Below, in pieces: positions 53,901 through 64,000 of a stretch of DNA of 64,000 bases. The stretch spans positions 186,001 to 250,000 of the forward strand of contig CANTFL010000608.1 of NCBI GenBank assembly GCA_947650285.1. Reading direction: 5' to 3'. Origin of the DNA: Hyaloperonospora brassicae (taxonomy: Eukaryota > Oomycota > Peronosporomycetes > Peronosporales > Peronosporaceae). A program made the position numbers and the translations under genes. Under the pieces are notes generated by a model that worked only from the letters and a program-made list of their open reading frames with translations, ran no database searches and was not told the DNA's origin. How positions within the stretch are numbered: the stretch's first letter is position 1; each line of letters opens with the position of its first letter.

Positions 53901-56900
53901 GACGCTTGTATCGAGATACGAAGGTTTTTAGGGTAGATCTGACGGGTGCAATCGATTCGTCCCAGAATCGGATGGACAGTTTTCGTCAGGTCCTCAGGTG
54001 CGAATGGTATATCTCGGGCGCAACGATAAAGCTTTACGGTGTGACGATTTGGAAGTGATAGAATTACCCTCAAGGTCTGTTATCGTCCCAAATTATCTAA
54101 CATATATGTATTACATGTTTTGGGACAGACATGATGAAATGTGTTTCGCAGCTATCAATACGTTTCTATTTATATGCATCGCGTAAAGTATGGATCACTA
54201 TTATGGTATAAGGCCCAACACTGTCGCCGATTGGCCTATGCTACCTGATTACAAAAGACTAAAACGCGTGGTCTATAATCTTGACTTCACAATTTACCAT
54301 CTCTATTGCGTGATAGGGACGGTTCATCTTTTTTGTTTACTGGAGAAACGCACAGTGAGCTTTTAGAGCTAGTTGCTATTTGTTTATGCTTTATGGGAAA
54401 CGATTGACCTAATCACCACTTATGGCAAGCTTAGACCATGAAATATCAATTTGTGTGATCCGGGATGTCACCAGATTCCATAAATGCAGCTTGACGTGAA
54501 TGGTTTGGATTACTTCGTCCGTTTTCTTTCAGTTTAGTAGTAATTACTACTACTACTAATATTAATTGAGGATGAATAACTTTTAAATCGCAAAAAGTGC
54601 ATTTGCATAAGCTTGAAATAGCTGAGATATGTTAGTGTCGATAAGAAAAGGGACTACTTCGTTTCGATATCGATCAGGAGTCAAATTGGTGGTCTTAAAC
54701 ACCATGCACCTCGTGAGGTGAGCATCACGTTATGCGAAGGATGCATGATCTAAGAGATTAGCATGAAATACCTGACTTCGTTGCCGATGCGCTTTCCGAA
54801 CAGCCTAACTATATTTGTATTTACAATACATCGCAATGTTGCCATGTTTCGACCACATTTAATCTTTACAGTCCTCAACCCTGCTTAACAGTATAAAATG
54901 GAGTCCAGAAAGAATGAAGCCTTTTGCGCGTTTGCACGTCCGTCCAATCACTACTAGTAATCTTACTGTTGATGTGCTTGTCCTCATTAGGTTGATGTCA
55001 ACTAGCAACGGTTTATTTCAATCAAACAGACTTTGAAGCAGATGTTACTCTTGTCATTGGTCTTCGGAAAATGATTTATGTCTATGAAGCTTATACGAGT
55101 ATTAGGATGCACTACTAACTGGAAATCGGTATGAATGATGACATTTATGACGTTCAGCCAAGTTTTTACCGAACACACAAAAATGTATGAGCCAGTTCCT
55201 AAGTTAAATGAGTTTTGTCACCGTGTTTTAGAGTTGTGTCACACTTTTTCTCATGTTTGGCTCTGGCAAATTGTGGGATTTCCCTAAGTAAAGGCTACGT
55301 CGTCGGGTATTTTTAAGAAAATTAAAATGATACGAAAGTCAGTCTTTGGAGGTTATTATGAAGGCTTTTGCACTTCTTGGATCGACTCGGAATCGATCGC
55401 ACCAAGCATGTGTACTTATATTCTTATTGACTCGATATTTTTACTGCATCAATTGCATATCGATTTTTTGTTAAAAAGAAGCCCGCAGCGTTAACTCTGT
55501 ATGTGTCAGGTCTGCTCGTTTCATAATGATCAGAGTTTTGAGATATTTTGAATGCTTAAAGAGAGCGAACGTTCGAGCATCGCGCTTATTGCGTCTTTGG
55601 GCCATCCATGCGCGGTTGGTTACACTCTATCGAGATTTTAATCAATCTGTCCGTTTGCAACTTTATATTTTACATGAAGACTCAGCTTATGCTTCCACTG
55701 CGCATACATCATTCTACCTGAATGATGAGTGTGACCCGCATATCTCTCAGATCAGAGTGTTACTCTCGACTTGATAATTCGTAGTGTACAAAGTAGAACA
55801 TATCTCGCTTGCACTCAACCTCGCCCGCATTTGTATCAACGTAAGTAGAGAAGATATGCAACAAGATTTACGACGTTGTACTCAGGGCAGCTACGAATAA
55901 ATCATCATTGTTTGGGATATCAACAAAAAGAACGCTGCATATCTCGCTTCAAAAGATGTGCCTATATCTGCAGTGAACATGTATGTTAGCGCAACCAACT
56001 ACATCGTATCATCAGTAAAATCCTGCAGAAACGAGAAGCAGTATTCTTTTCTGGTTAATGTATCCACAGACGAAGTTGATATGCATGATTGAGATATTGA
56101 ATAGAAGCATAAAGGGGAATATGTTCTAATAATAACAAAGACGCCTTCGGTTTACGACGAACAAGCAGTGCGTAAGCATAATGCGGCCAAAGTGGGCAGC
56201 AATACATTCCTGTATCGATTCTTTCTTTTGTCGCAATTCGTAGGGAACGCTTAGACAATGAAATCGGCAGCTACAGTTTGTATGCATCCATTGCGATACG
56301 TGAAATACAGTTTTAATTCTTTCGTACACATCTTTCGGATAATGAAGATTTCTTACACTTTCAATAATTACCAACCGGTTGTTATCGTGAAGTCAAAGGT
56401 TCCGAGGTCGGTCTCCTACTAGCATAAACTTGTCATCGATATACTGACGAGTCGTATTCAGATTTTCTTGGAGTATCTCATATACTCCGTTCACTGGTTG
56501 TGCTATTAGCCGACCTATCGTTTTCCTAATGATGACATTGCAGATGCTTGCTTCAAATCATGCAAGGACGGTGATACCACCTTATGATCCATGCCCTTAC
56601 ATAGATCGCAAATTAGAGAGAATGAAACGAACAAGACTCGCTGGCAAAACTATAAAAGCTTTAGACCAAGTTTTATCTCAACTTAAAGTGATCCCTCGCA
56701 GTGACTGGCACTCGCCAGTGAAGAGAGTTCAATACAGTGCGATATGGATGGAAGTTAAACGTGTCATCGCTACCGGCGGCGTGTGTAGTGCGTAAAACAT
56801 ACTGGACATACAACTAAAAACTTTCTTAAAGACTGCTGGGCGTGTTCTGGGTCTAGTCGAATGTCGTGATGACCTATCAGGACCATCTGAAGACGGTCAC

Positions 56901-58320
56901 CTGGTGTGCGCACGAATCGGATAAGCGATGCAAATTGGCAATATCTATATGCAAGTGAATGTGCAGCTCCTCATATAAGTCTCGTCAGATAAAAAGGCTT
57001 ACCTGTGCTCCCTTTTTGCAAAATCGTTACATTAGAGCTATGATAAACCAATACGGTTACTCTACTTCACAGCGTAGCACAGTATATGTGCTTTTGATAC
57101 ATATGATACATTGGATATTTAGCATACTTAGAATATTTCGCTTTGCGCTCTTCTATTCTAAATACGACTTGCGTTATATCCTCAATCACCATCCTGAACA
57201 ACTTTCAATCTAGACTAGATGTATTAGCTAAACTACCAATTATCGCTATAATCCCATGTATTATCCTCAGTTGTGATACCTTGTGATAATCATTTCCGGA
57301 TTTCACACAGGTCAGTATATACTCACATGTGAGCATTGCCATTTTTTACGGCCTGGTAGGTTCCAACTGACGTACACCTACGAATGTTACAACAGAAGTT
57401 ACATCGATATATGTTCCTGACGCGCTCAAAAGTTTATTTCAGATCGACAATCCATACATATATATCAGAAGAAAGACGTGTCTAGAGGTCATTGAAGATG
57501 CAGGCAGTCTGGAACGCACATTCCAAGTAGTAGCTCAGACATGGGTCACCAAAGAGAAAACGCTCTCCTAGAAGCGTTCGTCAATCTGTGCAATTCGATC
57601 CGCCATTCAATTGTGGATCACTTTATGAACCCACCGTGGGCCAGAGTTGTACTTTTGTTACGCAAACGACACATAAATTTTGCTTTGCGTACACCTTCGT
57701 TGTAGAATATCGCTAGAAAGCATTTTTCATACCATAATTACCATTGTACTAGATTCAATACAAAATACATTGCATTTGATATCACGTAGAAGGAAACTTT
57801 ATAAATGTCGATTTCATGTCGATGTCCACATGATATACAATCATGTTATTTTTTATTTGATCGATATTTTTGAGTATTACAGACCATCTTTACATTTTTC
57901 GTTCTCGCTCACACAAATCCATAATGTGGGAGTGACACGCAAGAAAATGAGGTTCCATTTGTTCTTGAGTGATTTGATCAAATGGTCAGCATGAGGTCTT
58001 CACTTCCAATAGATCAGTTTTCTCACAGTGACGCACATGCACGTCACTATCATTGTCAAGGTGGGTGAAGAAGACGTGACGGTCACATTCGTTTTATAAT
58101 CAGGTGCACGGCCAGGCACACTAGTCAATTTGTCTGAATCATCGTGGCGAGAATAAGTGCCGTAGCAATTCGTATAAATAGACCACCGAGGCAAATATTT
58201 ACTTTCCGTATCGCCTTTGACGCTAAGGGGTTATGTCGAATGAATAAGCGAGTGGTCTTAGGTCGGACGCAACTTTCGACTTGATCAAATAAACAACTTC
58301 AAATTCGAGGCCACCATCAT
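53901..58320. other. AT-rich, gene-free tract
   Basis: 4.4 kb of low-GC sequence with short open frames on both strands (longest about 100 codons) and no domain or repeat I can identify. Confidence 0.5.
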
Positions 58321-58329
58321 ATCGTAGCA

Positions 58330-59400
58330 AATCACCACGTTGTTATGTGGTGGAGCGGTGATCGCTCTTTCGAGGAGTCGATCTCAACTCTTCACTGGCG
58401 CTCAGACGACGAACTAACGGTGAGGGTACTCCGATTCCGTGTTCTTGACAGCCTTCTTCACCTTTTGAACCCGTCGGTGGGGCGGGTTGCACTCTTCTCG
58501 GTGGACTGGTGACAATGAAAAACTCGACCGGGCTTGCGATGGGGTCGAGGTTCGATCTCGGTGTAGAATTCTTTACACCGCGATCGGGGTTGGCGTGATC
58601 TCGTGGAATTTTTTATGGTATCACTTGTATACATGTAGGGTGCTGGGTATGAGTCACCCTGATCTGTAACAGATCGCCTTGTTTCAATTGTAGACCATTT
58701 TTCACGAGCCTTCTGACCACTTGAGACGTCTCGCGATCTTGAGTTTTCAAACACAAAGGGTTTCCTGCGTTCGATCGCAGTTGCAGGGGTTGAAAGCTCT
58801 TAAACGCACCTGGCTAAACAATCCAGGGGCGACACTTGTGCAGATGTAACGTAGTCTGTGACGTCGGGTGGCCAAACAATCCAGCCTGAAAGATACGACG
58901 CGTGTCCTTAGAAGAAAATTGAACTCTGTTGAATGTTAGCCAATTAAAACTAACAACTCTATCTTCATACCGTAGGCATCACACGACACGTGCCGATCTC
59001 TCTAGAAGGTAGCAATCGTGTACTTGCGTGGTACACACATGATATACTCTCCGATCGCATTCGTCTTTCTGGTTGCATATTTTGTCGTGTCTTCCACACT
59101 AGCTTGACCGCGATCACGTACCTGATCGTTGATCCTCATCACGATCAAATCCTTGATTGCTATTGCTTTGCTAATCGCGGATCACCTGGTGTGGCACACA
59201 CATCTCTGACCGTGACCACTAATTGCGTCCCACACAAACCTGATCGCCGATCACGATCTTGATCGCCTTCGTGATCGCGGTCGCCTTGCTGATAGCGGAT
59301 CCTGTGGCGTGGTACACACTTCTCCGATCGCGATCTCTCTTGATTGCCATCGTAAATTTCCCTTCGACATTAATCGAGGCCCCTGACTTGTACCCTTCGC
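58330..59400 (+). repeat. Dispersed repeat family, copy B with GATC-rich tail
   Basis: 58330-58960 aligns with copy A (opposite strand) and copy C (same strand). It is followed at about 59020-59340 by roughly three degenerate units of about 120 bp dense in GATC and sharing GTGGTACACACA..CTCCGATCGC. The start-to-start distance to copy C is about 1.24 kb. Confidence 0.7.
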
Positions 59401-59559
59401 CTGTCACACTTTAACCCAATAGCGCAGGTCCCATCCTTTCTGATCTGATATCCGGTGCTGTCTAACAGTCCAGTGGACGCGATCGGACCAGGTGTGGGAC
59501 CGGCGTCGCCAACCGTTTGATAATTCGGAAATACCTGGTGCGCGATCCGTTACTGAATA

Positions 59560-60380
59560 ACGAAATTCACTGGTCGCTTCACCACATTTATGATGGAGTG
59601 GAGATAGCAAATACGAGGATGAGATCCAGAGTTTTGCTGGTGCCCAGACGACAGACGAGCGGAGAAGGTACTCCAATACTGTACGCTGACCTTCCTACCT
59701 CGCCTTTGTACTTGTCGTTATGGAGGGTTGCAATCTTTTTGATAGACAGTAGTCGATGATAATCTTGATTGCGTTAAGGATCGGTGGAAGCTTTCGCGTC
59801 GAACCATACATCGGATCTCAGTTACTCTTGATCTTTTACCTTGAGTATTTTATTCACCATAACATAAGTGCTCTGATTTCGCAAGTGGTCAAACGATCGA
59901 GGTCGATCTACCGTAGGAACTGTGACAAAATTTTTGAGGGGGCGGTGGGCCAAAGAATTCAATTTGAAAGAAAGCGCTTTTTTTTCGGTTTAAATACTGC
60001 AATGTCAAATACCCAAAAGATAAAACTTTGACTGATTCTATCTGTAAGCTAGATCGTTCGCCACTAGCCGTCTTGCTTTAATTCTCTTCCCTTCTTATTG
60101 TAGACTCCACACCAGACACAGTCCATGTGGATCGAAACACGGTCGTAATCGTATTTGTTGCCCACACGATAATGTGTTCTCTCTAGACCTCAATCTGATC
60201 CTGGATCTTATTCTGATTCTAGACCTGGCTTTGATCCTGTATCTCATCGGATTTGTCATCGCGGTCGAAGATCCGTGATCGCGGTAAGCGATCATTGTGG
60301 TCTATATAGATATCGAATTCACTTGTTCATCAATCTACACCACACAAATCCTATCGCGATCGCTTTTTTTCGCAATTGGG
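59560..60380 (+). repeat. Dispersed repeat family, copy C with GATC-rich tail
   Basis: The left part (59560-59780) matches copy B in blocks such as TTCACCACATTTATGATGGAGTGGAG, TGGTGCCCAGACGAC and GGTACTCCAATACTG. After a divergent middle it again ends in GATC-rich sequence (60190-60365). Head-to-tail with copy B. Confidence 0.6.
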
Positions 60381-61560
60381 ATCAGACATAGTATTCTAAA
60401 CCGCCTACACCATTTTTTCTGGGTGACATCTATCCGTTAATTCTGGCATGCTCTAAATTACCCCAACAATCTTATTGGCCTTTTCCACTGACCATCCATT
60501 CTTCAGTACCGATAAGACCCATACAATATTAAGAGAGTGTGTCGAACGGTGATCAGTCTTTGGCTATCATAGTGAAGATCACGATTGGGTAGGGCAATCA
60601 CCTTGTACAAATTTTCTGCACATAGCAGCATTAACCAAAATATCCGACAGAGGTTCTATTCTTATCCACATCACGGTCCCCTGCACCCATCATTCAGTCT
60701 CAATCCACCATCCAACCTTACAGGGAGACCTAGCGATTCACATTTGACATTTGTCCGATTAGCTCCGCTATATTATTACGCAACGTACGTTTCTTAAGAC
60801 TCATTTATATCAGAATAAAAATGGACTATCTGATTCTTGAGATATAAGCTTTCAGCAGTGGCGCATTTAGCCGTAAGAGCATGTTATTGCTATTGACCAA
60901 GCGATGAGGTACTGGAATGGTTGAAAATGACCAAACTGTGCCCATTTTTTCCAAAAGTTTTAACGTGTTCACTTCGTTGTCACACTTCTTGCTTATGCGA
61001 CTATTGTAAGAAGGTAATGTAGCGGGATGTTCCTGTTGCAGACGTCAACTTATACCGACGTATCACCGTAAAATCATCTTTTCCGAAATGATATTTCGCA
61101 TGCAACGTATGAGGCAATACTGAAAGAATGGTATCGCTTACAAGATATTTCAGCAGCATTTCACGGAGCTATAATTATACGTAATACAGTTCATGTATTC
61201 ATGCAACAAATGTACTTCGAAAGAAGCGACGGGCGCCATGAAGAAGTGGACAAGCAGAAATGTTTGCATTTTTGCAAAACAAATGAAAAAACGAAGATTC
61301 ATATTAGTCATTTCTTTATTTGACGATACGAATAACAGCGTCTCTTTCTTTTTTAATATAAACCTAGATGTGTCTGACTGAACCCTCTATCAGTCACAAC
61401 ATTGTGCGCAAAGTCCACGAGCATCTATCTTCACTCATCAACATCGTTAGCTTACAGTGATATCTGCGAGGGATGTATTTGCCCTATCCCACGTCATTTT
61501 CTGTATGAATCACCCATTATTGCCTCCAGCATTCTAGAATGTACCCGACAGCAGTACAAG
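60381..61560. other. AT-rich, gene-free tract
   Basis: 1.2 kb with no recognisable gene or repeat. Confidence 0.5.
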
Positions 61561-61569
61561 TAACTGACT

Positions 61570-64000
61570 CCGCAATTGTCTACGTCGACAATCAGCAAGG
61601 ACTTCAGTATGGCTGTTCGAATCACTATTCTGGGCGAAACCGTTCTTGTTGTCAACGTTTACGCCCAAATGAGAGAAGCCTCTCTAAAATGGAGGCGGTT
61701 ATGTGAGCGTCTTCTACATCATCTTTTGGTATACTAAGGACCCATTTTGTTTGAAAGGGATTTCAACTGCACTTTGGAGCCGAACCTTGACCGGTCTTTT
61801 GTCCCACCACAAGGCAATCATCGTTCTTTGGCGCTTAGACGGTTCTCGGTCAGGCGAGGCTTATCGATGATCCTAAAAATGACATGGAGCTATCCGGAAA
61901 CGAAAGTGCCATCACAGCTTTTCATGCGTAGTCACACACTTATTTTTTCACTTTTCCCGGCGGTGGATCAGCTAGTTCTCGACTTTACCGTTGGTATGTA
62001 AGTTCTAGACATGCTGATTGGACTCGAGACGTTGCTCTGTCGGTACCTGGTCCAGTAGCTGACCACAATGAAATAAGTACCAGGTTTGGGTCGTCACGTA
62101 ATGTTGTGCGTGTACGTTAGCCGAAAAGATTTTATTCGTTCCCGGGTAAGCGCAAGAGACCGCGACCAGCGAAATCATTGCGGTCATTGAGCTGTCATAG
62201 CTTCAATTTGACGAATCTATTTCTGCTGTAAAGTTGAACTGTGATGCAGCCCGTAACCTTTCAGACGGATAGGACGAATAGAAGACAAAGCTTCGCAAAT
62301 TTTTATTACGACTACCAAAAACGAGTCAATGACTGACAAGAAGCTATGGGCAGCGGATGAAGAGTCTATATGTCCGACTGATCGAGACCTATAAAGGCGC
62401 GTAAGCCTAAGCCTCACCAGCGGGGTATCAGCAGAGATGTGATCAACAAAGCATTTCCAATTCTACAGCGAAACTTTGGCGTACTGTTGTGGAGTATCGA
62501 CAATTATAGCAGCAAATTAAGAAGGAAAGTCTTTTTGGTAGCAATCATATTCTTCAGGCGCGACGTCACGACGATTGTACGCTCAGGTGTTGACAAAATT
62601 TAAGAAAACACTATCTTTTATCGACGTGGAAAGACTATATAAGGTCGAATAGGCCTCAAAATAGGCGGGTGATGTGACGGCTGGGAGGGTATTATGACTC
62701 ATTCCCATGCGACAACATCATTTCTTTCCAGAGACACCCCTCCATACCAGGCTGATGACGTTATCGTGACGTCGGCCATTTCTCCCGACGATGTGAGTGC
62801 ACCTTTAAAGCGGCTCAAACGTGTAAAAGCCGCGGGACCGGACGAAATCAACAACAAGTATTTGAGAGATTACACAGACGCGCTCGCGCCTGTTCTCGCT
62901 GCATTGAAAGCAGATAGCTTAAGTGCAGCGTGTTCCCGTCGTCATTCGACGAAGCGAATATTTAGTGTTTAAAGAAATATGCGGCCTCCGCCTTGCCTCT
63001 TGACCAGCGCCCGATCGCGCTACTCAATAGCGACTAAAACTTATTTAACGAGATTCTATCGTTTCGGGTGCGATCGATGCTGTCACATCTCGTTTTGACA
63101 GCTAAAGTTGAATTTGTTCCGAAGCGGTCCATCCATCATATTCTTGATATTTTCACGGAGTTAAACGAAGCAACAACCTTGTCTCAGCGATCTATATGCA
63201 GCCATTGCTCTCCCTATCTATGTTGCCGAAGAATTCGCCACGTAAAAACGTCCATGTTTACTCATGGCGCTGATATGACTTAGTTTAAGTCCCTCTTCGT
63301 ATCAGTCGGGGCGCCCTTACGCCGTCACACGACTTAAAGTTTTCTCGTGTATGGATGTCGCTCAAGTTAACGCGATGTTAATTGTGGCTTTCGGCACAGG
63401 TTCCCTTCTGCTCTCCTTCTCTTTATTCTCGTCCTCGATAGTGTCTGTCGGGTGATCCAAGCGAGTGAGGACAGTCGCGGGGGATCTATCACAGCTGGAA
63501 GGCGTACTACTTAGCTCAAAGTTTAGGGATAAGCTGACGATACTGCAATAACCCTTGCGATTGGTTGTAACAATTCTCGATGATTTCGCTAACGTGTCGG
63601 GTCTCTTGACCAATCGGACAAAATCAATGTTTATTGAGCTATACCCTTGCGGATTCGCACTGCCTATCGATGCACGCGGTATTACTTTGCAGTCTTCCAG
63701 AGACTCTTGTCGGTATCTTAGTGTTCTGGTGCGACAACAGGATGCGGTGACTAATAAGTGAAACAAGTGCATTCGTTATATCTGAAGCTGACTTGATCTA
63801 GCTCGAGAAAATACGAACACCGTTACAACGTGCTAAACTATCCAGTGCCATCGCGTTTCCAAAAATAACCTTCTTATCACGGCACTGTTGGCCTCCCCTC
63901 TCCGTACTTACCCGTTTACACAACATAAGTATGGACCTTGTATGGGACGTACATGACGACAATAGATGTCGAACTTAGTTCCTTTCCGAGATGGCTGCAC
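61570..64000 (+). mobile_element. Decayed L1-like LINE (endonuclease + reverse transcriptase)
   Basis: Fragments in several frames follow the order of an L1-type ORF2. First, an AP-endonuclease part has VLVVNVYAQ near 61640, a (G/R)DFNCTLEPNLDRS block near 61756 and a DHN block near 62061. Then the reverse-transcriptase N-terminal block KAAGPDEINNKYL lies near 62824, QRPIALLNSD near 63010, a VEFVPKRSIHHILD finger block near 63105, and a SGLLTNRTKSMF block near 63600 that normally follows the catalytic YxDD. Stops and frame changes interrupt all parts, so it is inactive. It continues past the window end. Confidence 0.72.

Overview
The window looks like nuclear DNA of an oomycete, probably a plant-associated member of the Peronosporales. 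Four things point that way. GC-rich coding exons are separated by few, short GT-AG introns (56-200 bp). Several genes carry a start-site motif resembling the oomycete Inr+FPR core promoter. One predicted protein fuses a seven-helix receptor to a TKL kinase, an architecture reported from oomycetes. There is also a WY-like secreted protein and a PAN+CAP secreted pair. I see no tRNA or rRNA gene and no CRISPR array. The species cannot be fixed from sequence alone.

Region 1 (1-19.5 kb) is a gene block. It holds the 3' end of a lysosomal-type alpha-mannosidase, a 922-residue multi-pass membrane protein, a 3 kb gap containing a minisatellite, 6-phosphogluconate dehydrogenase, a six-exon fatty-acyl-CoA reductase + glycerone-phosphate acyltransferase fusion ending in a peroxisomal SRL signal, two tandem secreted PAN+CAP proteins, and a small two-exon membrane protein. 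Region 2 (19.5-25.3 kb) is an AT-rich island without a convincing gene.

Region 3 (25.5-48 kb) is a second gene block. It holds a four-helix membrane protein, a MAP3K-epsilon/Cdc7-like kinase with an armadillo tail, a small cysteine-containing secreted-protein gene split by a fresh LINE copy (target-site duplication and poly-A tail present), a zinc-finger/coiled-coil protein, the receptor-TKL kinase, a peroxisomal carnitine acyltransferase with a one-base frame break, a Tim17-family-like protein, and a two-repeat WY-like secreted effector candidate at the edge of the next island. Region 4 (48-64 kb) is an AT-rich, repeat-dominated, gene-free tract. It contains a tRNA-like SINE candidate, a 40-bp tandem array, three copies of a dispersed repeat with GATC-rich tails, and a decayed L1-like LINE running off the window end.

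Functional links: the reductase-acyltransferase fusion (C-terminal SRL) and the carnitine acyltransferase (C-terminal AKL) both read as peroxisomal lipid enzymes. The first would supply both early activities of ether-lipid synthesis, and the second would export acyl groups. The secreted proteins and the transposon-split secreted gene lie beside or within repeat-rich DNA, as is usual in gene-sparse compartments of oomycete genomes.
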